A model generated the notes under the pieces. That model worked only from the letters and a program-made list of their open reading frames with translations, was not told where the DNA came from and made no database searches. From contig DFCS01000020.1 of the NCBI GenBank assembly GCA_002367105.1, forward strand, positions 1 through 64,000: a stretch of DNA of 64,000 bases. The letters are read 5' to 3'. This stretch comes from Hungatella sp. UBA3048. GTDB taxonomy: Bacteria > Bacillota > Clostridia > Lachnospirales > Lachnospiraceae. Shown in pieces: positions 44,018 through 52,518 of the stretch. The translations under genes were made by a program, and so were the position numbers. How positions within the stretch are numbered: position 1 is the first letter of the stretch; every line of letters begins with the position of its first letter.

Positions 44018-45712
44018 ATGCGTATGAGCAATATTGACAAGAAATATAAATCTGTTAAAATACCGGGCCAAATTTCTTTTTTTGAAGAAAAGGAAAACCA
44101 ATTAAAACAGTTTCTGCAAAGTGTCACCTCTGATTCCTTTGAAGATGAGGTTTTTGCTGAGATTGAAATTGACGGAGGAACAAACAACAATCAGGCATTT
44201 TCTACACCTCAGCCGCAAGTAGTAAATCCTATCATAGATGAGAATCGTAAGATATTTAATGAAATGAGACAAATAGCAAGAGATACCCAGCTTCCTTCTA
44301 ATTTCAATTCTCATTTTTATAACAAACAAACACGGATTAGTAATTCAAAAGTATTCTATAAACAAGCTGTTTTCATGAAGGATTACGAGGATGATTACAA
44401 TGGCTATGTAGAATTTTCAAACTATTTTCCTTATTACCAGCAAATGAGCTATGCGCAGCTCAGAACATATTTTACATGGCGGACTGATGTAAGAAAGGGT
44501 AATGTCACAAATGTTGCATTATCATATGCCTTTGTTTATATTTACGAGCTGATTCATAACATCGGAGTGGTTGATTCTCAGGAAGGACTCGATAAGCTAA
44601 TGTTTTTCTGGAGAGCGTTCAGGCGCTTTGACTCTTCGATTGATAAATATGTGATTAAATGGATAAAGGACTATCATATTTATTATGATCTACCGAAGCC
44701 ATTCAAGGAATTTGTCTGCGAAAATAATCTACAAGCACATTATGCCAAAGTATTCATGTACGAAACAGACATGAACGACAACTTTGATTTGTTTTGCAAT
44801 GTTTCAAAGTATGATATCAAAAAATCAGTTTTTTTTACCGATGATACAAAAGGGCAGCTCAGTGATTGCTTTTGTACTGTAATCCATAAACTTAGAGTTG
44901 TTTTTAATAGTTCTGGTATCATTTTTGACGATTTGATTTTTTATCCGACGAAAAAGATGTCTGTATGGACGCCTTTCAAGGATGCATTGTTTTATTCATC
45001 GATTAAGATACCGGATAAGAAAGTTGTGTTTTCCGATAAAGAAATATATATATGTTCTAAAAACAATTGGTCTTTTAGTTCCACATTATCTATGAATAGC
45101 GGTCGGCAACTCATTGGCTATATTATGAAACAAACAGAATCCGAGTTACGAAAAGTTACAAAATTCAAACACAAGCTGTCTGCTGATATTCATTTAGTTG
45201 ACAGTGAGCTAATAAAAAAGCTTGAATCTGCGGGCCTATCCCTTGAAAATATAATTCATGAAGCGGTGATTGAGTATTACAAAGAAGCAACTAAAATTGT
45301 TGTATCCGTGGATGAAACTTCTCTTCATAAAATAAGACTAGATGCTGATGACACTCAGGAAAAACTAATCGTGCCGGATACTGAACCTATGATGTATTTT
45401 GAATCAAGCACAGCAGAGACTAGTCCTGTTATATCTCAAACTGTTTTTACCGATTCCTCTGTAGCAATGCAAGACAATTGGACAAGTCTATTTAATATAC
45501 TCGGGGAAACTGAAGTGAATGCACTTAAATTAATACTTCAAGGGGATACAAATCTGAAACATTTTGCAGATGCCAACGGGGTTATGCTGGAAGTGTTGGC
45601 TGACAGTATTAATGAAAAGGCGATTGACACAATTGGTGATAACATTCTTGAACTTGACGATAGTCTGACTATATATGAAGAATATATAAATAAAATTAAG
45701 GAAATGGTGTAA
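44018..45712 (+). CDS. TerB_N/TerB_C domain protein
   Basis: A 564-residue cytosolic protein. About residues 100-235 match the TerB_N pattern: VFYKQAVFMKDYEDDYNGYV, FSNYFPYYQQMSYAQLRTYF, TWRTDVRKGN, VYIYELIHNIGV. The last 75 residues resemble TerB_C: GVMLEVLADSINEKAIDTIG then EEYINKIKEM. These domains belong to tellurite/stress (Ter) gene systems, where computational work has linked TerB_N-TerB_C proteins with an ATPase and a helicase in a predicted DNA-processing unit, the arrangement seen here. The AGGAGG at 43988 is 24 nt from this ATG, so the true start is uncertain. Only 4 nt separate it from the ATPase gene. Confidence 0.8.
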   Translation: MRMSNIDKKYKSVKIPGQISFFEEKENQLKQFLQSVTSDSFEDEVFAEIEIDGGTNNNQAFSTPQPQVVNPIIDENRKIFNEMRQIARDTQLPSNFNSHFYNKQTRISNSKVFYKQAVFMKDYEDDYNGYVEFSNYFPYYQQMSYAQLRTYFTWRTDVRKGNVTNVALSYAFVYIYELIHNIGVVDSQEGLDKLMFFWRAFRRFDSSIDKYVIKWIKDYHIYYDLPKPFKEFVCENNLQAHYAKVFMYETDMNDNFDLFCNVSKYDIKKSVFFTDDTKGQLSDCFCTVIHKLRVVFNSSGIIFDDLIFYPTKKMSVWTPFKDALFYSSIKIPDKKVVFSDKEIYICSKNNWSFSSTLSMNSGRQLIGYIMKQTESELRKVTKFKHKLSADIHLVDSELIKKLESAGLSLENIIHEAVIEYYKEATKIVVSVDETSLHKIRLDADDTQEKLIVPDTEPMMYFESSTAETSPVISQTVFTDSSVAMQDNWTSLFNILGETEVNALKLILQGDTNLKHFADANGVMLEVLADSINEKAIDTIGDNILELDDSLTIYEEYINKIKEMV

Positions 45713-45716
45713 TCGA

Positions 45717-47033
45717 ATGGAAAATAAATTACCGTTGAGGATAGCCAATATACTGATTAATGCATTAAAGGGTGGTGTCGTTCCCCGCGTTGGACTTGAA
45801 TACATCACCGTAGGGCGAACACAGGAAATCGCAGCGATTTTACATGATATAGAAATGATTGAGGATGGAAGTGCTTCTTTTCGATTTATTGTTGGTAAGT
45901 ATGGCAGCGGTAAGAGCTTTTTACTTCAAACCATACGCAATTATGCTACAGCAAAAGGCTTTGCAGTGGTTGATGCTGACCTTTCACCCGAACGACGGTT
46001 TGCGGGAACAAAAGGGCAGGGTCTTGCAACATACAAAGAACTTATCCAAAACCTTTCAACGAAATCTAAGCCGGATGGTGGTGCACTGCCGTTGATTTTG
46101 GAAAAATGGATCTCAGGCATACAGGCGTCTATAAGAGCACAGTCCGAAGCAGAAGGTGAAGCGTTCAATCTATTAGTTGAAAAACAGATATATGCCGTAG
46201 CTGGTTCTCTTGAGGGTATGGTGAATGGTTTTGAGTTCGCCAAGGCAGTTGCTGCTTACTGGAGAGCATACCAACAAGATGATGCCGCAATGAAATCAAA
46301 TGTACTGAAGTGGTTTCGCGGAGAATATGCATCCCGCAAAGAAGCAAAAGCTGATTTGGATATTAATTTCATTGTTACGGATGAAACATGGTATGATTTT
46401 TTGAAATTATTTGCTGCTTTTTTAGTAAACGCCGGATATAAAGGGCTATTGGTTTTCATTGATGAACTTGTCAATATTTATAAGATTCCAAACTCCATCA
46501 CAAGACAAAATAATTATGAAAAAATTCTGACGATGTATAACGACGTGCTTCAGGGCAAAGCAAAGCATATTGGATTTTTAATCGGCGGTACACCTCAGTG
46601 TATTGAAGATAAATACAAAGGTTTGTTCAGTTACGAAGCTCTTCGATCACGCCTTGCAGAAGGTCATTTTGCTACTGACGAGATGAAGGACTTAACCGCT
46701 CCCATTATTAGGCTGCAAATGCTTACGCAAGAAGAGGTGTATGTTCTCGTTGAAAAACTTCGGGACATTCATGCACAGCTATACAACTATACACCTACGA
46801 TGAGTCACGAGGATTTACTGTACTTTCTGACAGTGGAATATAATCGTGTTGGCGCAGGCACACATATCACCCCGAGAGAAATCATCCGTGATTTCATCGA
46901 ACTTGTCAATATTCTGTATCAGAACCCAAATAGAAGTGTGTCTGATATTTTAGGCAGCAACAGCTTTGAGATGGCCAAAGGTGGTCTATCCGATGAAACG
47001 ATACACAGTGATTTTTTAGATTTCGAGGTGTAA
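45717..47033 (+). CDS. DUF2791-type P-loop ATPase (BrxD-like)
   Basis: A 438-residue ATPase with Walker A GKYGSGKS (residues 60-67), Walker B GLLVFIDELVNIYK and sensor-like GFLIGGTPQCIED. The layout (ARRFAG-type strand, long helical insert, C-terminal THITPREIIRDFIELVNIL) fits DUF2791, the family that includes BrxD of type 2 BREX phage defence. The WETGR-like start GLEYITVGRTQEIAAILHDI is also typical. It lies between the TerB protein and the helicase with gaps of 4 and 6 nt, so all three are one operon and probably one complex. Confidence 0.85.
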   Translation: MENKLPLRIANILINALKGGVVPRVGLEYITVGRTQEIAAILHDIEMIEDGSASFRFIVGKYGSGKSFLLQTIRNYATAKGFAVVDADLSPERRFAGTKGQGLATYKELIQNLSTKSKPDGGALPLILEKWISGIQASIRAQSEAEGEAFNLLVEKQIYAVAGSLEGMVNGFEFAKAVAAYWRAYQQDDAAMKSNVLKWFRGEYASRKEAKADLDINFIVTDETWYDFLKLFAAFLVNAGYKGLLVFIDELVNIYKIPNSITRQNNYEKILTMYNDVLQGKAKHIGFLIGGTPQCIEDKYKGLFSYEALRSRLAEGHFATDEMKDLTAPIIRLQMLTQEEVYVLVEKLRDIHAQLYNYTPTMSHEDLLYFLTVEYNRVGAGTHITPREIIRDFIELVNILYQNPNRSVSDILGSNSFEMAKGGLSDETIHSDFLDFEV

Positions 47034-47039
47034 ACGAAG

Positions 47040-49256
47040 ATGGATGTATTTAACAGACTTGCTCCTTTTATACAGGATTTCATATATCAGAACAAATGGG
47101 AGGAATTACGTGGAAATCAGGTTGCCTCTTGCGAGGTCATTTGGGGCAGTGATGACAATTTACTGCTTTCCTCTGGCACAGCCTCTGGTAAAACCGAAGC
47201 GGCTTTTTTGCCTGTGCTTACAGAGCTGTATGAGAAACCTTCCCGTTCGGTAGGCGTAATGTATATTTCACCGCTGAAAGCTCTTATTAACGACCAGTTC
47301 AAACGCCTTGAGCAGTTACTTGTTGATTCACATATTCCTGTCTGCAAATGGCACGGTGACGCATCTCAAACCAAGAAAAATGAGTTAATGAGGCATCCGG
47401 AAGGGATTATCCAAATCACCCCGGAATCACTTGAAAGCCTTTTAACCAATAAGCGAGGTGCTTGCCTTCAAATGTTCTCTGATTTGCGTTTTATCATTAT
47501 TGATGAAGTGCATCAGTTTATGCGCGATGCACGCGGTATTCAGCTGTTGTGCATTTTAGAACGTCTTCAAAAGCTGACTGACGTAAATCCAAGGCGTATC
47601 GGCCTTTCGGCAACCCTCGGTGATGTGTCTTTCGCGCAGAACTGGCTCAACACAGGAACCGGCCGTATCTGTGCCGCTCCCATAGCGGAAGATGGAAAGA
47701 AGCGTATCAAACTTCATGTCGAACGTTTTGTTAACCTACACGATGAACGTGATATCGCTGACAGCGACGCAAGCGATAATAAGGTTGCAACAGGCGGAAA
47801 TATGGGGGATCGCGAGCATTACGAATATTTATTTAAGATGACCCTTGACAAAAAGACTATCATCTTTACTAACAGCCGGGAAGAAACCGAACTTGTTATG
47901 GCGAATCTTCGTGAAATTGCGTTACAAAAAAAGGCGCCCGATGTTTACCGGGTCCATCACGGAAATGTTTCTGCGTTACTTCGCGAAAACACAGAGGATG
48001 AGATGAAATCAAGTGATGATAAAATTGTCACCGGTGCAACCGTTACATTGGAGTTAGGTATTGACATCGGTTCGCTCGATCAAGCGGTGCAGGTAGGTGC
48101 CCCGCTTAGCGTTTCCAGCTTTGCACAGCGGCTTGGCAGATGTGGACGCCGAGGTCAGGTTCCTCAACTGCTGTTCACATTTGTTGAAGATATCCGAATC
48201 AATCCAGCTGATACACTGGGGCCTATCAATTGGGAGTTTATCCGAACGATTGCTATTATTGAGCTGTATATAAAGGACCACTGGATAGAACCAATTTATC
48301 CCCATCATCATGCGTATAACCTTTTGTACCATCAAACGATGAGCCACTTAAAAAGCAGTGGTGAACTGTCCCCTGCAGCTCTTGCGCAGGCTATCCTTAC
48401 TTTGGGCTGCTTTCGCCATATTTCCCAGGGGGATTATAAACAGTTATTGACTCATCTTATTAACATTGAGCAATTACAGAGAACAGAACATGGGGGCTTG
48501 ATGATCGGCAGAGAAGGAGAAAAGATTGTAAATAGTCATCATTTTCTCACGGTTTTCCTTGCACCGGAATATTTGCTTGTTAAAGATGAAAACCGCACAA
48601 TCGGTACTGTTGATAAGATTTACCCTGTTGGTACTCGCTTTGCATTGGCGGGCATGACATGGGAAACTGTTGATGTCAATACAAAATCAAAGGTTATTTT
48701 TGTTAAAAAAGTACCAGGCATTTCAGTCGTTGACTGGGACGTGGATTTCGCTGCGGAGCTGCATACTGTTTTAGTAAAAAAGGTCCGCAGTATTCTTCAA
48801 GGTGATTTGTCGTATCCGTACTTGAGTGAAAGGTGCCGTGAACGATTAACGGAAATACAATACATTGCTCGAAATAGCGGTATTTTAGAAAATCTGGTTA
48901 CCCCTCTTTCCGATAAAAAATACGCGGTGTTCCCTTGGGTGGGGACACGGCAGCTATTAACTCTTCATTATGCGTTGTTGAAAAGGAAAATAAAGAGTAA
49001 ACATCCTTGGATTACTTGCGTCTATTTAGAAGTAAATTTTACTGGAACGAAAGAAGAATTGGAATTTATTATTTCCGATATTATAAAATCTGATCTGGAT
49101 TTATATGAGCTTCCTTTACCTGAGAAAGTGCAGATTAACGGTAAATATAACGAGTTTATTCCATTTAGCTTACTGCGCAAGCAATTTATTGAGGACTATT
49201 TGGATTTTGAAGGGTTAAAAGAGGCATTTGAGTACGAATTGAGGTTTAAAGTGTGA
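47040..49256 (+). CDS. Lhr/BrxHI-like superfamily 2 DEAD/DEAH-box helicase
   Basis: A 738-residue helicase. Motifs: Walker A GTASGKT (46-52), Ib SPLKALINDQFKRLEQ, DEVH in IIIDEVHQFM, SAT in GLSATLGDV, and in the second RecA domain LELGIDIGSLDQAVQVGAP and QRLGRCGRRGQ. The long C-terminal region (about 400-738) fits Lhr-type or BrxHI-type helicases rather than RecQ or DinG. It should unwind nucleic acid with ATP. GAGGTG precedes the start. It is the third gene of the TerB-ATPase-helicase unit, closed by a terminator. Confidence 0.9.
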   Translation: MDVFNRLAPFIQDFIYQNKWEELRGNQVASCEVIWGSDDNLLLSSGTASGKTEAAFLPVLTELYEKPSRSVGVMYISPLKALINDQFKRLEQLLVDSHIPVCKWHGDASQTKKNELMRHPEGIIQITPESLESLLTNKRGACLQMFSDLRFIIIDEVHQFMRDARGIQLLCILERLQKLTDVNPRRIGLSATLGDVSFAQNWLNTGTGRICAAPIAEDGKKRIKLHVERFVNLHDERDIADSDASDNKVATGGNMGDREHYEYLFKMTLDKKTIIFTNSREETELVMANLREIALQKKAPDVYRVHHGNVSALLRENTEDEMKSSDDKIVTGATVTLELGIDIGSLDQAVQVGAPLSVSSFAQRLGRCGRRGQVPQLLFTFVEDIRINPADTLGPINWEFIRTIAIIELYIKDHWIEPIYPHHHAYNLLYHQTMSHLKSSGELSPAALAQAILTLGCFRHISQGDYKQLLTHLINIEQLQRTEHGGLMIGREGEKIVNSHHFLTVFLAPEYLLVKDENRTIGTVDKIYPVGTRFALAGMTWETVDVNTKSKVIFVKKVPGISVVDWDVDFAAELHTVLVKKVRSILQGDLSYPYLSERCRERLTEIQYIARNSGILENLVTPLSDKKYAVFPWVGTRQLLTLHYALLKRKIKSKHPWITCVYLEVNFTGTKEELEFIISDIIKSDLDLYELPLPEKVQINGKYNEFIPFSLLRKQFIEDYLDFEGLKEAFEYELRFKV

Positions 49257-49298
49257 AAAATAGAGTTTAACCATAACATATAGTGGGTTTGAAAGCGA

Positions 49299-49357
49299 AA
49301 AAGGGGCTAAAATCGGGGCGAGAAATGCACGATTTTAGCCTCTTTATCCATTTTTCG
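49299..49357 (+). terminator. Terminator after the helicase operon
   Basis: GGGGCTAAAATCG (about 49303-49314) pairs with CGATTTTAGCCTC (from 49330); T-rich sequence follows to 49357. Confidence 0.75.
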
Positions 49358-49670
49358 GAGGGTTTAATAAAGTGCGCCAAGACTTTTCCATATGCGGATA
49401 GCCAATGGCTTTATTTTTTCATTATTTAATAGCAGTTCTGAATGTCAAGGCGATTTACCTAGGAAGAATCGCTCTGGTTTTCGTTTTTGGAGCAACTTGG
49501 ACAATATAAACTTCGAGGACAAGCAGGACTTTAAGCCTTGATATATTAGAAGGCTGACATTTAGAAGTACAATTACCCTGGGCTGCTCACAATTCTAAAA
49601 TTATCATACTATAATAATGTATAAGATGAAGGTAAAAAGTATTAAATTAGTTATTAAATTTAACCTTATC
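49358..49670. other. Gene-poor spacer
   Basis: About 310 nt, A/T-rich, with stops in all frames and no ribosome site followed by a convincing frame. I see no gene, repeat or promoter that I would defend. Confidence 0.5.
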
Positions 49671-49850
49671 AATTAAGTCCCCCATTAATACGGGAAAGAC
49701 ATAAGTGGAGGCGGGGCCTTAATTGTGTCAGAAGGGGCTCACACCCCTTCTGACATGCTGGGATAGTATCTATGAGGTTATGCCCGGCGAAGCGGGGGAC
49801 GCTGTGAGCAAGTTGCGAAGCGGATTGTGAATATCCGATTGACTTAAATA
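49671..49850 (+). ncRNA. Hairpin-rich region upstream of the DUF4489 gene (possible structured RNA)
   Basis: Three pairings stand out. AATTAAGTCCCC (49671-49682) pairs with GGGGCCTTAATT (49713-49724) with one mismatch. TGTCAGAAGGGG (49726-49737) pairs perfectly with CCCCTTCTGACA (49744-49755) and lacks a T tail, so it is not a terminator. CGGAT pairs with ATCCG near 49821-49838. The region is locally GC-rich in an AT-rich setting. It could be a 5' leader element, a small RNA or the end of a lost mobile element. Confidence 0.4.
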
Positions 49851-49876
49851 TAATCCTAAACAAAGGAGATTTTTAT

Positions 49877-50362
49877 ATGAATCATGACTGTGAATGTGAA
49901 TACTGCTGCGATGACTGTTGTTATGAGAAGAAACAAGAAGAATTTAACGCAACTGCATTAAATTGCGGAAGTCCAGGATTTGTTTCATTTGCTAATCTAA
50001 CTGGAGTAGATATAACTCGTACTATTGCTACATTACAGGTTAATACTTCAGGTTTTGAGCACCCTTGTATCCTGCTTTCATTTACTGCGAATATCGTTAC
50101 AGGTGTAATAGGCAGCTATAGATTTCAAATCTTTAGAGAGTGTAAAGATCAGTTGGCCCTTGTTCCGGTTAGCGGAATATACGAATATTCCAGATCGGTT
50201 GCTACAACGGTATCTGATACTTTTAGTTTTAATGTATGTGATTGTGATTCCTGTATGAATGATTGCTGCACCTATCTGGTTGTAGTTACGTTTAATGTCA
50301 GTCCTGTTATCGGTGGTGCAACACTTAGCGCCATTGTTACCGAAAATGTCTGCGAAAATTAG
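49877..50362 (+). CDS. DUF4489 cysteine-rich protein
   Basis: A 161-residue protein with no signal peptide. A Cys-rich N-terminus (CECEYCCDDCCYEKK) is followed by a beta-rich domain typical of DUF4489: ATALNCGSP, FQIFRECKDQLALVPVSGIY, FSRSVA-like turns and the block FNVCDCDSCMNDCCTYLVVV, closed by ATLSAIVTENVC. The family is widespread in Clostridia; its role is unknown, though Cys-rich architecture suggests a disulfide- or metal-linked structural or surface role. AAAGGAG precedes the start. It is monocistronic, with a terminator after it. Confidence 0.85.
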   Translation: MNHDCECEYCCDDCCYEKKQEEFNATALNCGSPGFVSFANLTGVDITRTIATLQVNTSGFEHPCILLSFTANIVTGVIGSYRFQIFRECKDQLALVPVSGIYEYSRSVATTVSDTFSFNVCDCDSCMNDCCTYLVVVTFNVSPVIGGATLSAIVTENVCEN

Positions 50363-50493
50363 GTGGTTTATAATTCTTCTCTGCAAAATAAGTGACAAAG
50401 TGAATTGTATGTGGGGAGAGTAAAATAGAGCCAGTTCCTTTCTCGTGCGTAAACCATGGACGTGGATCCTAAAATAACAGAATAACAAAAGAC

Positions 50494-50536
50494 CAAAGGC
50501 TTAAGAGGATTCGTCTGCTTAAGCCTTGTTTTTTTC
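50494..50536 (+). terminator. Terminator after the DUF4489 gene
   Basis: AAGGCTTAAG and CTTAAGCCTT arms around a 12-nt loop, followed by seven T. Confidence 0.9.
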
Positions 50537-50544
50537 TAGGAAAA

Positions 50545-50597
50545 AGAAAAAAAGCCGTTTCTGTTTCCTGTTTTTAGGAAGTTGGGAAATGGCTTTC
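50545..50597 (-). terminator. Terminator of the motAB genes
   Basis: On the minus strand AAAGCC (50596-50591) and GGCTTT (50556-50551) close a long imperfect stem with an inner TTCCT/AGGAA pairing, followed by a T run. It faces the DUF4489 terminator. Confidence 0.75.
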
Positions 50598-50616
50598 TTT
50601 TATAACAAATCTTCGC

Positions 50617-51294
50617 TTAATTGTCTGTTCCCTCTATAAAAAAGTCCACCCGCCTGTTTTTCCTTTTGCCTTCATTGGTAGAGTTATCTTCGACAGGATA
50701 ATATTCGCTGTAGCCTATGGCAGAAAATTTTTTCGCTTCAATACCGGAGGTATCCAGAAGCCACCTAAGAACGTTAACGGCCCGGCTTGTTGAAAGCTCC
50801 CAGTTGCTGGCATAGAGATAAGTATTGATTGGACGGTTATCCGTATGGCCTTCGATCCTGACCATTTTAAAGGAGTCCTGGTATGTTACCAATATTTCGG
50901 AAATTTTCTGAAGCACAGGTTCAGCAGCATCATCGATTTCGGCTTTTCCTGAATCAAAAAATACGGAAGCCGCAACACGTAACAAAATTCGATCGTTCCC
51001 CAGCTTTGTAACACTTAATTCATTGGTAAGCTGTTCTTCCTCTATATATGTTTTAATGTATTCATAGAGCTTGTTGAACTCTTCTACATTTGATACGAAA
51101 TTGTTTTGCTGCTGGACCGAAGCAGCTTCTTTTTCTCTTTTGTTTTCCTGAATCGTAAGTGCTTGATTCATCATGGCAAATGCAAATAAAATTACGAAAA
51201 TAGCAAGCAAATCAGTCATTAAATCACTGTAGCTGTCTTGCCAGCTTGCCTCTTCCTCCTCATATTCCTCTTCGATCCTATGGAATCTGCCCAT
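50617..51294 (-). CDS. motB: MotB-like flagellar stator protein (OmpA family)
   Basis: A 225-residue protein. A short cytoplasmic N-terminus is followed by one helix with the proton/ion-binding Asp region (SYSDLMTDLLAIFVILFAFA) and a periplasm-side OmpA/MotB peptidoglycan-binding domain (VRIEGHTDNRPI, NWELSTSRAVNVLRWL, GYSEYYPVEDN, RKNRRVDFFI). It anchors the stator to the wall and pairs with the MotA-like protein encoded 10 nt upstream. No other flagellar gene is in the window, so the pair is orphan here. Confidence 0.88.
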   Translation of the reverse strand: MGRFHRIEEEYEEEEASWQDSYSDLMTDLLAIFVILFAFAMMNQALTIQENKREKEAASVQQQNNFVSNVEEFNKLYEYIKTYIEEEQLTNELSVTKLGNDRILLRVAASVFFDSGKAEIDDAAEPVLQKISEILVTYQDSFKMVRIEGHTDNRPINTYLYASNWELSTSRAVNVLRWLLDTSGIEAKKFSAIGYSEYYPVEDNSTNEGKRKNRRVDFFIEGTDN

Positions 51295-51304
51295 AACTAA
51301 TCAG

Positions 51305-52117
51305 TCACCTCCTTAATTTAAAACGGGATTTTGTTTTTTCAGCCTCTTCCCCTTCCGTATCCAGGGATATATTTGCAAATGCCTGCAATTCTTCTCTGAT
51401 AAGCCTTGGATTTTTTCCCTGCTGTATTCCAGCCAGTCCCTCAATCAACAGCTCTCTTCTTGTTTCCTCTTCTTTATTCATAAATTTCAGCCTCTTAGCC
51501 AGAGGAGCAAAGATGACGTAAGCGACAAAAGCTCCGTAAAAGGAAGAAACCAGTTCCAGCGCCATCATTGGGCCCAGCGTACTTGCATCATCCAGATTAT
51601 TCAGCATGGGGATAAGGCCTACATAGGTTCCGAGAAGCCCCAGTGCAGGAGCCGTAGCCGCTATCATATCCAGCATAGCGGCACCCTTTTGATGGCGCTG
51701 TTTCATGAAATAGGTAGAACCTTCCAATAAATTTCTCAATTGATCTTCGTCCGCACCATCAATGATATGTTGAATTCCCATCTTAAGGAATGCATCATCA
51801 GTTAAATCATCAATATGGTTATCAAGAGCCAGAAGCCCATCCTTCCGGGATATTTCAGCACATCTGACTAAAGAAGCAATATCCTTTTTTATGTCAAAAT
51901 GTGAATTTGAAAATGCCTTTTTCGTTACAGTTCCTATGGTTTTAAGCCTTTGAGGAGGAAATGCCATTATAGTGGCTCCTATGGTTCCACCGAAAATAAT
52001 AAATGCAGAGGGCACGTTCCAAAATAGTTCTGCATGACCAGATACAAATACAGATCCGACAATCAAAGATGCACCAAATACAAGTCCGATCAATGTTGAG
52101 CTTGTAAATTTAAACAT
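51305..52117 (-). CDS. motA: MotA-like flagellar stator protein
   Basis: A 270-residue protein with four predicted helices and the MotA/TolQ/ExbB cytoplasmic loop. The start at 52117 follows TAGGAGG; the frame reaches 52177 but without a ribosome site. Typical features are IFGGTIGATIMAFPPQRLK near the second helix, AATAPALGLLGTYVGLIPML in helix 3 and MALELVSSFYGAFVAYVIFA in helix 4. With MotB it conducts ions to drive rotation. The MotA-MotB order and near-contact are conserved. Confidence 0.88.
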   Translation of the reverse strand: MFKFTSSTLIGLVFGASLIVGSVFVSGHAELFWNVPSAFIIFGGTIGATIMAFPPQRLKTIGTVTKKAFSNSHFDIKKDIASLVRCAEISRKDGLLALDNHIDDLTDDAFLKMGIQHIIDGADEDQLRNLLEGSTYFMKQRHQKGAAMLDMIAATAPALGLLGTYVGLIPMLNNLDDASTLGPMMALELVSSFYGAFVAYVIFAPLAKRLKFMNKEEETRRELLIEGLAGIQQGKNPRLIREELQAFANISLDTEGEEAEKTKSRFKLRR

Positions 52118-52335
52118 TGAAAACCTCCTAACAGTAATTTTCAGAAGTATAAACCTCTTAGGTATTTTACATGACAATCTTATATCGGTTGATTAAACAT
52201 AGGATTTAATGGCAGTTAAGGGATCAAATGTTTTCTTTATGCTATCTTTATATTACGACTGGAATTACTAACCTCTGTTAAGATTAAATGCTTTTTTTAT
52301 GAAACAAATTTTGTTATAAAATCTTCCCAGAACCC

Positions 52336-52384
52336 TTGACACTAGGTAGTGTAAATGATATAGTTACAGTTATAAACTGTAACT
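52336..52384 (+). promoter_or_regulatory. Promoter with palindromic operator upstream of the second VanW gene
   Basis: TTGACA (52336-52341), 17 nt, TATAGT (52359-52364). The perfect inverted repeat AGTTACAGTT/AACTGTAACT (52362-52371 and 52375-52384) overlaps the -10 and the expected start point, a classic repressor site. Its reader is not obvious; the fragment just downstream may be the remains of it. The rest of the 52118-52335 gap shows no gene. Confidence 0.75.
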
Positions 52385-52403
52385 GATAAAAGTACAGAAT
52401 TAA

Positions 52404-52514
52404 AAAACTTTGCACTACAAAAGAGATGCCGCATTTGGCTATGTAAACGGACAGCTTTCCGAGATTATTATGAAGAGCATCATTGAGCAGACAATGAAAG
52501 GAGAGCGAAATTGA
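52404..52514 (+). pseudogene. Gene tail of unknown family before the VanW gene
   Basis: After a stop at 52401 the frame reads DAAFGYVNGQLSEIIMKSII, then EQTMKGERN, and ends at 52514. It reads like a genuine C-terminus and its AAAGGAGAG is reused as the ribosome site of the next gene, but there is no usable start apart from a TTG at 52410 without ribosome site. An internally deleted regulator or membrane gene is plausible. Confidence 0.4.
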
Positions 52515-52518
52515 ATCT

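Noticed and set aside
45717..49256. A complete type 2 BREX (Pgl) system
   Set aside because: Only BrxD-like and BrxHI-like genes are present; no PglX methylase, PglZ, PglW or PglY is encoded nearby, and a TerB protein takes their place.
49669..49863. A 64-codon minus-strand frame in the hairpin region
   Set aside because: There is no ribosome site and it is built from the hairpin sequences; the palindromes make chance frames.
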